Positions 24,420 through 32,647 of a stretch of 64,000 bases of DNA are shown in pieces. A model generated the notes under the pieces. It saw nothing but the letters and a program-made list of their open reading frames with translations. It searched no databases and was not told the origin of the DNA. Position 1 is the stretch's first letter. Every line of letters begins with the position of its first letter. The stretch lies in NCBI GenBank assembly GCA_944388215.1, contig CALXHT010000001.1, positions 124,001 to 188,000 of the forward strand, written 5' to 3'. This DNA is from an uncultured Gemmiger sp. Lineage in GTDB: Bacteria; Bacillota; Clostridia; Oscillospirales; Ruminococcaceae. Both the position numbers and the translations under genes were made by a program.

Positions 24420-25751
24420 TCAGACGCGCAGGCTGGCGCCTTCGCCGTCGTTGGTGCCCTCGTCGAATTCGTAGTCGTTGCCGGGCAGCAGGGCGTTGAG
24501 CAGGATGCCGGCGATGGCGGCGATGGCCAGGCCGGACAGGTTGACGGCCATGCTGCCCACATAGAAGGTGATGCCGCCCACCGAGTCAAAGCCCAGGGCG
24601 CAGACCAGGATGACGGCGGCGATGATCAGGTTGCGGGAGTTGGTGAAGTCCACCTTGTTCTCCACCACGTTGCGCACGCCGATGGCGGAGATCATGCCGT
24701 AGAGCACGAAGCTGATGCCGCCCACGATGCCGGTGGGGATGGTGTTGATGATGGCCTCAAACTTGGGGCAGAAGCTCAGCACCAGGGCAAAGACGGCGGC
24801 AATGCGGATGACCAGCGGGTCGTAGATCTTGGTCAGGGCCAGCACGCCGGTGTTCTCGCCGTAGGTGGTGTTGGCGGGGCCGCCCAGCAGACCGGCCATG
24901 GTGGTGGCCAGGCCGTCGCCCAGCAGGGTGCGGTTGAGGCCGGGGTCACGGATGTAGTTCTTGCCGGTGGTGGCGCTGATGGCGGCGATATCGCCGATGT
25001 GCTCCATCATGGTAGCCAGGGCGATGGGCACGATGGTGAAGATGGCGCTGATGAAGGTCTCGCTGCCGTCGATGGAGAAAAGACCCATGGATTCCTTATG
25101 CAGCGGGATGCCGAACCAGCTTGCCTCGGCGATGGCCGCAAAATCCACGGCGCCGGTGACCAGGGCCACGGCGTAGGCCACCAGCACACCGATGAGGATG
25201 GGCAGGATCTTGACCATGCCCTTGCCCCAGATGTTGCAGATGATGACGGTGGCCAGTGCCACAATGGCCAGCAGCCAGTTGCTCTGGCAGTTGGTGATGG
25301 CGCTGGGGGCCAGGATCAGGCCGATGGCGATGATGATGGGGCCGGTGACCACCGGCGGGAAGAACTTCATCATGCGGCGGATGCCGAAGGCCGTGATGAG
25401 GAAACTGAACAGTACGTAGACCAGGCCGGAGAAGGCCACGGCGGCGCAGGCATAGGGCAGGTTTTCGGGGTTGGCACCGTCGTTGCTCACGATGGTGAAG
25501 CCGCCCAGGTAGGCAAAGCTGGAACCCAGGAAAGCCGGGACCTTGCCCTTGCACAGGAAGTGGAACAGCAGCGTGCCCAGACCGGCACACAGCAGGGTGG
25601 TGCTGACGCTCAGACCGGTCAGCAGGGGCACCAGCACGGTGGCGCCGAACATGGCAAACATGTGCTGTGCGCCCAGAATGAGCATTTTGGGCGTGCCCAG
25701 TTGGCGGGCATCGTAGATGCCCTTGGAATAATCAATTGTCTTTTCGCCCAT
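24420..25751 (-). CDS. uraA: Uracil/xanthine permease (NCS2 family)
   Basis: A 443-residue nucleobase transporter with about 14 spans. NCS2 marks are GAQHMFAMFGATVLVPLLTGL near the N-terminus, the substrate-site region TIVPIALATMMEHIGDI and GLLGGPANTTYGENTGVLALT. The HIGD and NTTYGEN forms fit uracil permeases better than xanthine permeases. The start is ATG 25751 after GAGGAGG. A terminator lies in the short leader, so expression is probably set by attenuation. Confidence 0.9.
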   Translation of the reverse strand: MGEKTIDYSKGIYDARQLGTPKMLILGAQHMFAMFGATVLVPLLTGLSVSTTLLCAGLGTLLFHFLCKGKVPAFLGSSFAYLGGFTIVSNDGANPENLPYACAAVAFSGLVYVLFSFLITAFGIRRMMKFFPPVVTGPIIIAIGLILAPSAITNCQSNWLLAIVALATVIICNIWGKGMVKILPILIGVLVAYAVALVTGAVDFAAIAEASWFGIPLHKESMGLFSIDGSETFISAIFTIVPIALATMMEHIGDIAAISATTGKNYIRDPGLNRTLLGDGLATTMAGLLGGPANTTYGENTGVLALTKIYDPLVIRIAAVFALVLSFCPKFEAIINTIPTGIVGGISFVLYGMISAIGVRNVVENKVDFTNSRNLIIAAVILVCALGFDSVGGITFYVGSMAVNLSGLAIAAIAGILLNALLPGNDYEFDEGTNDGEGASLRV

Positions 25752-25780
25752 GGAATCCTCCTCTTTTGAAGTCCAGCCGC

Positions 25781-25809
25781 AAAAAAAGGAAGCAGCAATC
25801 ACCGCTTCC
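25781..25809 (-). terminator. Leader terminator (attenuator) before uraA
   Basis: Minus-strand stem GGAAGC/GCTTCC (25804-25809 with 25788-25793) followed by seven T (25781-25787). It sits between the promoter and the ribosome site, only about ten bases after the expected transcription start. Confidence 0.7.
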
Positions 25810-25823
25810 CGCTGTCCCCTTTA

Positions 25824-25852
25824 AGTATATCGTCTTTGGCGGCAAAAGGCAA
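25824..25852 (-). promoter_or_regulatory. Promoter of uraA
   Basis: Minus-strand TTGCCT (complement of 25847-25852), 17-base spacer, TATACT (complement of 25824-25829). The transcript is expected to begin near 25817 in a run of G. Confidence 0.65.
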
Positions 25853-25877
25853 GAAAAAGCGACAAAAAGAGGGCGTC

Positions 25878-25906
25878 TTGCAATCGGCCGCAGCGGCCGC
25901 TATAAT
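25878..25906 (+). promoter_or_regulatory. Promoter of hotdog thioesterase gene
   Basis: TTGCAA at 25878-25883, 17-base spacer and a consensus TATAAT at 25901-25906. The spacer contains an inverted repeat CGGCCG...CGGCCG that could be an operator. Confidence 0.8.
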
Positions 25907-25934
25907 AAGAAAAAAGAAAAAGGGGAAATGGCAG

Positions 25935-26327
25935 ATGTTGGAACCGGGAATCCGGGGGCACGCGGCCCTGCGCGTCACCACCGAAAACACCGCCCGGGCA
26001 CTGGGCAGCGGAGAACTGGAGGTGCTGGCCACGCCGGCGGTGGCGGCTTTGATCGAAAAGGCCTGCTGGAAGGCGGTGGCGGGGGAACTGGACCTGGGCA
26101 CCGGCACGGTGGGCACCAGCCTTTCGCTGGCGCACACGGCGCCCACGCCCATCGGCATGGTGGTCTACTGCGACTGCGAACTCACCGCGGTGGCGGACCG
26201 CCGGCTGACCTTCACGGCCCGGGTCTATGACGATGTGAGCGAGGTGGCCCACGCCACCCACGAGCGCTACATTGTGGACAACGACCGCTTCACCCACAAG
26301 GCGTCCGCCAAACTCAACGCCGACTGA
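25935..26327 (+). CDS. FlK-like hotdog-fold thioesterase
   Basis: A 130-residue single hotdog domain resembling the fluoroacetyl-CoA thioesterase FlK group. Family positions are recognisable: Thr in LATPAVAALIEKA with a following Glu, and the His in LSLAHTAPTPIGM. Most relatives act on unknown acyl-CoAs. The start is ATG 25935 behind AGGGGA; the protein then has the usual length. It is monocistronic. Confidence 0.8.
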   Translation: MLEPGIRGHAALRVTTENTARALGSGELEVLATPAVAALIEKACWKAVAGELDLGTGTVGTSLSLAHTAPTPIGMVVYCDCELTAVADRRLTFTARVYDDVSEVAHATHERYIVDNDRFTHKASAKLNAD

Positions 26328-26335
26328 ACGGAAAT

Positions 26336-26355
26336 AGCCCCACCGCGGTGGGGCT
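26336..26355 (+). terminator. Terminator of thioesterase gene
   Basis: Palindrome AGCCCCACC/GGTGGGGCT followed by a T/C-rich stretch (GTTCCTCTT), eight bases after the stop. The T-run is poor, so efficiency is uncertain. Confidence 0.55.
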
Positions 26356-26362
26356 GTTCCTC

Positions 26363-26572
26363 TTAATAGATGGCTTCCTCCCGCCAGTGTGCCAGGCGGT
26401 GCACCGTCTCGTCGCTTTCCACCCAGCCCTCGTCGGGGTCGGGCACGGCGTCGGGGGCGTAGTGGGCCATCACGCCGGGCACCTGCCCCTTCAGGTATTC
26501 CTTCGCCTGCTTCTGGCGGCAGGGTGTTGTGTGGCGCAGCAGGGCGTCCGGTTCGGTTGTGCGTTTTTTCAT
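26363..26572 (-). CDS. Small hypothetical protein (69 residues)
   Basis: A soluble protein, basic at the N-terminus (MKKRTTEP) and acidic in the middle (PDAVPDPDEGWVESDETV). The ATG has GGGAGG eight bases upstream, supporting translation. No family is recognised. Its stop lies against the thioesterase terminator and its start faces the nucleoid protein gene. With no clear promoter visible, it could also be spurious. Confidence 0.55.
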   Translation of the reverse strand: MKKRTTEPDALLRHTTPCRQKQAKEYLKGQVPGVMAHYAPDAVPDPDEGWVESDETVHRLAHWREEAIY

Positions 26573-26684
26573 GGACGTTTCCTCCCTTCCCGGATAGCTT
26601 GCCCCGCCCGGGCGCTACCCAAACCCGCCAAATTGTGGTATACTACCCTTTCCGAAACTTTATCCCAAAGGAGCCCTGTCTAGT

Positions 26685-27689
26685 ATGGAAGTCAAGATCA
26701 ACCAGGTCATTCTGCATTTGCTGGATCCCGGCGCTTCGGAGCCGCTGCTCTCCGACCGGCCGATGGACCTCGACGCCGATCTCTTTGAATATTTCACCGC
26801 CGTGATCGAGAAGGCCTTTGCCAGCGACGAGGTCAAGAACTGCCGGTTTTTGCCCGATTCCGCCTTTGCCCAGGAGATGGCCCAGAACCAGGATTTCGTG
26901 GACCTGTCCCGGCGCATTGCGGGGGTGATCTTCGAGCAGATGCTGCAGTACCCGGCCATTCCGGCGGGGGACCTGGCGGTGGTGGACTTCGCCGGGGACG
27001 GGGTGCCCTTCTACGGGGTGCTCAAGCTGAACTACCGGCCGGGCTACACCCACCACACCGAGACGCTGGGCAACGGCCGATTCAGCAGCATGGTACCCCA
27101 GCGCACCCTGCTGCCCGGCACCCCCAAGGCCGACGAGGCGGCCCTCATCGACCGGGCCAACGGCACGGTGCGGCTCATTGAAAAGAAGTTCAACCTGGAC
27201 GAGAAGAAGGACTTTTACCTGTCCACCCGGGTGTTCGGCTGCACCGAGGCCATGCAGGAGAAGGCCAAGCTGAAGGCCGTCTGCGAGACCGCCGTGGCCG
27301 CCGTGAAGGAAGCCTACCCCGAACCGGAGGAACTGGACGACGTGCCCCCCTTTGACGGCGGCACCGAGACCGCCGTGGAGCTGATGGTGCGCAACCAGGC
27401 GGTGGACAACACCATCTCGGTGGAGGATGTGCGCACCCGCATGCGGGAAAACTATCCCCTGGCGGCGCCCAAGTTCGAGGCGGCCCTGGCGGAGACCGGC
27501 GTGCAGGAAAACGACCGGGTGACGGTGAGTCCCGCCCGGATGAAAAAGCTGGAGAGCCGCAGCTTCAAGACGGAGTCCGGCATCGAGATCAAGATCCCGG
27601 CGGAGCTCTGCAATTCCGACGATGCGGTGGAGTTCATCCACTCGGCCACCGGCGGGCTGAGCCTGCTGATCAAGGACGTACTGGTATGA
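26685..27689 (+). CDS. Nucleoid-associated protein, NdpA/YejK family
   Basis: A 334-residue protein of the 37-kDa nucleoid-associated family. It begins VKINQVILHLLDP, has LFEYFTAVIEKAF typical of the family and ends with a DDAVEFIHSATGGLSLLIKDV region. In proteobacteria the relative binds the nucleoid; its job in Firmicutes is little known. An extended -10 (TGG before TATACT at 26639-26644) is the likely promoter. The DNA glycosylase gene follows after 58 bases and may share the transcript. Confidence 0.85.
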   Translation: MEVKINQVILHLLDPGASEPLLSDRPMDLDADLFEYFTAVIEKAFASDEVKNCRFLPDSAFAQEMAQNQDFVDLSRRIAGVIFEQMLQYPAIPAGDLAVVDFAGDGVPFYGVLKLNYRPGYTHHTETLGNGRFSSMVPQRTLLPGTPKADEAALIDRANGTVRLIEKKFNLDEKKDFYLSTRVFGCTEAMQEKAKLKAVCETAVAAVKEAYPEPEELDDVPPFDGGTETAVELMVRNQAVDNTISVEDVRTRMRENYPLAAPKFEAALAETGVQENDRVTVSPARMKKLESRSFKTESGIEIKIPAELCNSDDAVEFIHSATGGLSLLIKDVLV

Positions 27690-27747
27690 TGTTGCGCCGC
27701 CCGCCGGCACCCGGCGGGCGGTTTGATATATGGAAAGGAACGGTCCC

Positions 27748-28320
27748 ATGGAATGGAAAGACGGCCGCCCCCGCTGCCGGTGGGCCAACCCGGACAATCC
27801 CCGCTACCTCCACTACCATGACGAGGAGTGGGGCGTGCCGGTGCACGACGACCGGCTGCTCTTTGAAATGCTGATCCTGGAAGGGTTCCAGGCAGGCCTC
27901 TCCTGGGAGTGTGTGCTCAACAAGCGGGAGGCCTTCCGCCGCGCCTTCGACGATTTTGACTGGGAAAAGGTGGCCGCCTTCGACGAAGCCCGCTGTGCGG
28001 CATTGGCCTTGGACCCCGGCATCATCCGCAACCGGCGCAAAATCGCGGCGGCGGTGAAAAATGCCCGGGTGTTTGCATCCATCCGGCAGGAGTGGGGCAG
28101 CTTCGACCGCTACCTCTGGCACTGGACGGAAGGCAAGACGATCTGCGAGCGGGGCAAGACCACCTCGCCGCTGTCGGATGCCATTTCGGCCGACCTGCGC
28201 CGGCGGGGCATGAGCTTTGTGGGCTCCACCATCATTTACGCCTACCTGCAGGCGGTGGGGGTGCTCTGGAGCCACGAGGAAGGCTGCTTCCTGCAGGCAC
28301 CGCCCTGCCAAAACCCGTGA
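27748..28320 (+). CDS. tag: DNA-3-methyladenine glycosylase I
   Basis: A 190-residue base-excision repair enzyme removing 3-methyladenine. It shows the family start with CRWANPDNPRYLHYHDEEWG (zinc Cys and His), the DDRLLFEMLILEGFQAGLSW core, FDWEKVAAF, and the second zinc pair in SHEEGC near the C-terminus, so the zinc snap is complete. The start is ATG 27748 (AAAGGA nine bases upstream) rather than 27730. Confidence 0.93.
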   Translation: MEWKDGRPRCRWANPDNPRYLHYHDEEWGVPVHDDRLLFEMLILEGFQAGLSWECVLNKREAFRRAFDDFDWEKVAAFDEARCAALALDPGIIRNRRKIAAAVKNARVFASIRQEWGSFDRYLWHWTEGKTICERGKTTSPLSDAISADLRRRGMSFVGSTIIYAYLQAVGVLWSHEEGCFLQAPPCQNP

Positions 28321-28437
28321 GGGGAAGGGCGGAATTGTTGGCGATTTTTGCGTCTTTCCGTGGAGAACATTGTGTGGTACAATAAGAATGTACCGAAAGA
28401 AAAGCAACGGACCGCGATCAAAAAGAGGAATACCAAG

Positions 28438-29940
28438 ATGTTTGAAAGCCATCTGTTTGCCCGCTGCACGGCCCACCATGCCGTGCTGTACTGGGACAAG
28501 CCCGCTGCGGCGGGCGCCCGGGCAGAATATACCGTCTATCTGAACAATGAGCCGGTGGGCACCACCCACCGCACCCACTATACCCTGGACAAGCTGGAAC
28601 CCCAGACCGAATACCGGGTGGACGTGGTGTTTGAGAACCAGCCGGTGGGCGCCTGCATGCTGCGCACCGGGGCAGAAAAACAACGCATCAACGTCACCGA
28701 GGCCCCCTACTGGGCCAAGGGGGACGGCACCACGAAAAACACCGCCGCCCTGCAGCGGGCCATCGATGCCTGCGGACCCGGGGATGCGGTCTACCTGCCC
28801 GCCGGCACCTATCTGACCGGCGCGCTGCGGCTGCACAGCGATATGGAACTCTACCTGGACGAGGGGGCCGTTCTGCAGGGCACCGCCCAGCTGGTGGACT
28901 ACCAGCCCCGCATTCCCAGCCGGTTCGAGGGCATCGAGCGCCGCTGCTATTCCAGCCTTCTGAACCTGGGCAAGATGGACCACGACGACGGGTACAACTG
29001 CGTCAATGTGGTCATCCGCGGCAAGGGCACCATCGCCGGCGGCGGCAAGGCGCTGGCCGATGCCATCATTGCCGACGAGCGGGAGCATCTCAAGGACTAC
29101 CTGGCCGAACATGCCGACCTGGTGGAGAGCTGCGACGACGAGGACACCATCCCCGGCCGGGTACGCCCGCGGCTGGTGAACCTGAGCAACTGCCAGAACG
29201 TCTGGATCAGCGGCCTGACGCTGCAGGACAGCCCGGCCTGGATCGTCCAGATGATCTACAGCGACAACATTGTCACCGACCACTGCACCTTCCGCTCGGA
29301 GGGCATCTGGAACGGCGACGGCTGGGACCCCGATTCCAGCACCAACTGCACGCTGTTTGCCAGTGAATTCTGTACCGGCGGCGATTCGGTCTCGGTCAAG
29401 AGCGGCAAGAACCCTGAGGGCAATACCATCGGCCGGCCCAGCGCCCATATCTATATCTTTGACTGCCGGGTGGGCTTCGGCCAGGGCATCTGTGTGGGCA
29501 GCGAGATGTCCGGCGGTGTGGAGGACGTGCAGGTCTGGGACTGCGATCTGGAAAATTCCTACTCCGGCATCGAGGTTAAGGCCACGGCAAAGCGGGGCGG
29601 CTATGTGCGGGGCGTGACGGTGCGGGACTGCACGGCACCCCGGGTCATGATCCATTCGGTGCCCTACAACGACGACGGCGAGGCGGCCGGCACCCTGCCG
29701 GTGCTGGAGCACTTCACCTTTGCGGGGCTGACGCTCACCGGCCGGGCGCTGAACGACAAACGGACATGGAAGGATGTTTCCCCGGTGACGCTGGCGGGCT
29801 TTGAAGGCCCCGACGGCACGCTGCGGGATGTGAATTTTGACGGGCTGACGATCACGGCCAAGGCACCGCGCCTGCCGCTGCAGTACTGCAGCGAGGTGAC
29901 GCTGCGGGGCATGACCTGTCTGCCGCCGCAGGAGGACTGA
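28438..29940 (+). CDS. GH28-like (polygalacturonase family) protein with altered active site
   Basis: A 500-residue protein with a fibronectin-III-like start (residues about 15-85) and a right-handed beta-helix of the GH28 family (about 95-500). The NxD motif survives as NGDGWDPDSS. The usual G-D-D becomes GGDSVSVKSG, the G-H-G becomes GFGQGIC and the R-I-K becomes GIEVK, so several residues needed for catalysis or binding are changed. GSEMSGGV is conserved. No signal peptide is seen, so it would act inside the cell on imported oligosaccharides, if at all. The start at 28438 has GAGGA; an extended -10 TACAAT lies at 28378-28383. Confidence 0.85.
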   Translation: MFESHLFARCTAHHAVLYWDKPAAAGARAEYTVYLNNEPVGTTHRTHYTLDKLEPQTEYRVDVVFENQPVGACMLRTGAEKQRINVTEAPYWAKGDGTTKNTAALQRAIDACGPGDAVYLPAGTYLTGALRLHSDMELYLDEGAVLQGTAQLVDYQPRIPSRFEGIERRCYSSLLNLGKMDHDDGYNCVNVVIRGKGTIAGGGKALADAIIADEREHLKDYLAEHADLVESCDDEDTIPGRVRPRLVNLSNCQNVWISGLTLQDSPAWIVQMIYSDNIVTDHCTFRSEGIWNGDGWDPDSSTNCTLFASEFCTGGDSVSVKSGKNPEGNTIGRPSAHIYIFDCRVGFGQGICVGSEMSGGVEDVQVWDCDLENSYSGIEVKATAKRGGYVRGVTVRDCTAPRVMIHSVPYNDDGEAAGTLPVLEHFTFAGLTLTGRALNDKRTWKDVSPVTLAGFEGPDGTLRDVNFDGLTITAKAPRLPLQYCSEVTLRGMTCLPPQED

Positions 29941-29977
29941 TCCTGCGGCCTGAAAACCAGGCAAGGGGGTAGACAAG

Positions 29978-30535
29978 ATGGAACTTTCTGAAATTACCGC
30001 CCAGGCGCGCCGCGCCACCGAGGAACTGCTGGAGGCAGCGCATCTGGAAACGGGGGATCTCTTTGTGGTGGGCTGCTCCAGCAGCGAGATCACCGGTGGG
30101 CGTATCGGGCAGCACTCCAGCATGGAGGCAGCCGCCGCCGTGCTGGCCGGGGTACTGCCGCCGCTGCAGGAACAGGGCGTCTATCTGGCGGCCCAGTGCT
30201 GCGAGCACCTGAACCGTGCCATTGTGGTGGAGCGGGAGGTGGCCAAGGCCTGCGGCTACCAGATCGTGGCGGCCATTCCCCAGCCCCATGCGGGGGGCAG
30301 CTGGGCCACCAACTGCTGGCACACCTTCCAGGACCCCGTCCTGGTGGAGGAAGTCCAGGCGGCGGCCGGCATGGACATCGGCGGCACCCTCATTGGGATG
30401 CATCTGCGCCGGGTGGCGGTGCCGGTTCGCCTGAGCATCGACCACATCGGGCAGGCCATCCTGCTCTGTGCCCGCACCCGGCCGCCCTTCATCGGCGGAG
30501 CCCGCGCCGTCTACAGTGAGGAGGAACCGCGATGA
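29978..30535 (+). CDS. YwlG/UPF0340 family protein (DUF436)
   Basis: A 185-residue soluble protein of a conserved Firmicutes family without known function. It matches in FVVGCSSSEITGGRIGQHSS, AAQCCEHLNRAIVVE and PQPHAGGSWATNCWHTF. The conserved Cys and His clusters hint at a metal site. Its stop overlaps the next gene's ATG (ATGA), coupling it to the YggS-like PLP protein. Confidence 0.9.
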   Translation: MELSEITAQARRATEELLEAAHLETGDLFVVGCSSSEITGGRIGQHSSMEAAAAVLAGVLPPLQEQGVYLAAQCCEHLNRAIVVEREVAKACGYQIVAAIPQPHAGGSWATNCWHTFQDPVLVEEVQAAAGMDIGGTLIGMHLRRVAVPVRLSIDHIGQAILLCARTRPPFIGGARAVYSEEEPR

Positions 30536-31254
30536 TCCCGGAAGAACAGAAACAGCGGATGGCCGAGGCTGTGGCCCAAATCCGGCTGAATATGGCCGAG
30601 GCGGCCCGCCGTGCCGGGCGCGACCCGGCGGAAGTGAGCCTCTGCGCGGCCTGCAAGACCCGCACGGTGGAGGAGGTGCGCTACAGCGCCGATCTGCCCA
30701 TCGACCTGTTCGGGGAAAACCACGTCCAGGAACTGGTGGAAAAGACCGACGCCGGGGCCTACAACGGCAAGCCGGGGCATTTTATCGGCCATCTGCAGAC
30801 CAACAAGGTGAACAAGGTGGTGGGGCGTGCGTTGCTGATCCAGAGCGTGGACAGCACCCGTCTTTTGGACAAGATCGACGCCGCCGCCGCCCGGCTGGGC
30901 CTGACCCAGGAGATCCTCATCGAGATCAACATCGGCGCCGAGGAGAGCAAGAGCGGCGTGGGCCCCGACGACCTGTGGCCGCTGCTGGAGGCGGCAGCCG
31001 CCAGGGAGCACCTGCGGGTGCGCGGCCTGATGGCCATTCCCCCCGCTGATGCCGACGATGACCAGACCCGCCGCTTCTTCGCCGAGATGCGGGAACTGCT
31101 GGGAACGGCGGCGTCCCGCCACTACCAGAACGCTCAGATGGATATCCTCTCCATGGGCATGAGCCACGATTACGCCATGGCCATCCAGGAGGGCGCCACC
31201 ATCGTCCGGGTGGGCACTGCCATCTACGGCGCCCGGGACTACAGCAAAAAGTAA
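30532..31254 (+). CDS. YggS-family PLP homeostasis protein
   Basis: A 240-residue single-domain PLP-binding protein of alanine-racemase fold type III. Lys42 in CAACKTRT is the expected Schiff-base lysine. FGENHVQEL, HFIGHLQTNKV and LSMGMSHDYAMAIQEGATIVRVGTAIYG are family signatures. It buffers pyridoxal phosphate rather than catalysing a reaction. It is translationally coupled to the YwlG-like gene and followed by a strong terminator. Confidence 0.94.
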   Translation: MIPEEQKQRMAEAVAQIRLNMAEAARRAGRDPAEVSLCAACKTRTVEEVRYSADLPIDLFGENHVQELVEKTDAGAYNGKPGHFIGHLQTNKVNKVVGRALLIQSVDSTRLLDKIDAAAARLGLTQEILIEINIGAEESKSGVGPDDLWPLLEAAAAREHLRVRGLMAIPPADADDDQTRRFFAEMRELLGTAASRHYQNAQMDILSMGMSHDYAMAIQEGATIVRVGTAIYGARDYSKK

Positions 31255-31264
31255 CCATTACAGG

Positions 31265-31303
31265 AAAACGCCTGTGCGGAAAACCTTCCGCACAGGCGTT
31301 TTT
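31265..31303. terminator. Bidirectional terminator
   Basis: A 17-bp perfect stem with loop AACC (31282-31285) and A/T flanks. It terminates the YggS-like gene and, from the other side, the ABC cassette. Confidence 0.9.
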
Positions 31304-31328
31304 GCTTGGCATAGTATGGTGTGTGGGG

Positions 31329-31991
31329 TTACTGGACCGCGGCGCGGCGCATCCAGCGCAGGGCCAGCGCGGTCAGCGCGGCCAGTACCGCCAGCAGGGC
31401 GGCCGCCGGTATCTGCCAGCCCAGGGGCCGGAACAGCTCTGCCGCCGGATGCAGCCACTGGCTGTTGGTGGTGGTGCCCAGCATAAACACCAGGTAGGCG
31501 CCCCAGAATCCCTTGACGCCAAACCGCTGCACCAGTCCGCCCAGGAAAAAGCCGATCCACGGCGGCAGCAGCAGGACCGCCGGCCAGACCGGCCAGGGGA
31601 TCCATTCCCAGGGCAGGGGAGCATACCCGGTCAGGGCGCGGCGCACCAGGGCGTCCACCGTACCCGCCAACAGGGCGACGGCCAGCTGCAGCAGGTTCAG
31701 CCGCAGACAGTGCAGAAGAATGCCGGCCACAAGGCCCCGCCGCGTGGCGGATAAGCTGAGAAACAGCGAGAACTGCACGCTGAGATAGACGATGGCCAGA
31801 ATGGTGTTGACGAGAAAGAGAAAGCCCAGCAGCAGGCCCATCGCCAGCAGCGGTGCGTCCTCGGGGTCGCCGGTCACCACGGCGATGGCGCCCAGCCCCT
31901 CACACAGGGCGATCAGAACCGCCAGTACAGGCAGCATCCACAGGAAATCATTCCGGGTGTACCCCAGTATGGCACGTATCGTTCGATGCAT
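31329..31991 (-). CDS. Membrane protein of GntR-linked ABC cassette
   Basis: A 220-residue protein with about six hydrophobic spans and no recognisable motif. It starts at ATG 31991 with AAGGAGG eight bases upstream. It is the last of four genes (regulator, ATPase, two membrane proteins) and shares the layout, though little sequence, with its neighbour, so the two may form a heterodimeric ABC-2-type membrane part. Substrate unknown. Confidence 0.75.
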   Translation of the reverse strand: MHRTIRAILGYTRNDFLWMLPVLAVLIALCEGLGAIAVVTGDPEDAPLLAMGLLLGFLFLVNTILAIVYLSVQFSLFLSLSATRRGLVAGILLHCLRLNLLQLAVALLAGTVDALVRRALTGYAPLPWEWIPWPVWPAVLLLPPWIGFFLGGLVQRFGVKGFWGAYLVFMLGTTTNSQWLHPAAELFRPLGWQIPAAALLAVLAALTALALRWMRRAAVQ

Positions 31992-32004
31992 ACAACTTCC
32001 TCCT

Positions 32005-32646
32005 TTACACCCGGCTGATGGTGAAATGCTTCAGCCGGTGCAGCGCCACCCCGGTGGGCACCAGACTGATGACACCCAGCCCTGCGCTGTAAACGTCGAG
32101 AATCGTGGCAGGGATCAGTTTGGCCACAAACATAAAGACGGTGATCTGCAGATAGACCACTGCCACCACCAGGATGACCAGTGCCCGTTTCCATATTGGA
32201 AGGGCGCTGAAGGGAAGGGTACCCATCCACAGCATAACGCTGCACAAAAGAAACTTCAGCCCCAGCCCCTGCAGCGGAAAGGCGCCCAGGTGCAGTAAAA
32301 GCGGGTTGGTCTCCAGGGAAAACAGCCGGGCGGTGAAGCTGTTGCAGGCAAAGTCCAGTACCATACATAGCAGCGGCAGCAGCACCCAGAAAGCCAGCAC
32401 AGCGCCCCGCAGGGAACGGCGGGTGGCGCCGAAACTCAGGGCCAGCGGTGCATAACCACTGATGGCCTGGGCGGCACAGATGCCGAGCATGATGTCATAC
32501 AGGATAAAGAATCCCTGCAGATAGGTCAGAAAGAAGGTGCCGCCGTCGGTGAGCAGGGAAAAAACGAGCAGCACCGGGTAAAACAGTGTCAGCGTTCCGA
32601 TGATCACCAGCGCCGGTTTCAGCAGAAACCACAGGGTTTTTGCCAT
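32005..32646 (-). CDS. Membrane protein of GntR-linked ABC cassette
   Basis: A 213-residue protein with five to six spans. The start is ATG 32646 (MAKTLWFLLKP) with GGGAGGGG upstream, one base after the ATPase stop; a longer frame would run through the ATPase gene. It carries SFGATRRSLRGAVLAFWVLLP, a loop like those in YtrC/D-type permeases that follow GntR-ABC pairs. Substrate unknown. Confidence 0.78.
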   Translation of the reverse strand: MAKTLWFLLKPALVIIGTLTLFYPVLLVFSLLTDGGTFFLTYLQGFFILYDIMLGICAAQAISGYAPLALSFGATRRSLRGAVLAFWVLLPLLCMVLDFACNSFTARLFSLETNPLLLHLGAFPLQGLGLKFLLCSVMLWMGTLPFSALPIWKRALVILVVAVVYLQITVFMFVAKLIPATILDVYSAGLGVISLVPTGVALHRLKHFTISRV

Positions 32647-32647
32647 C

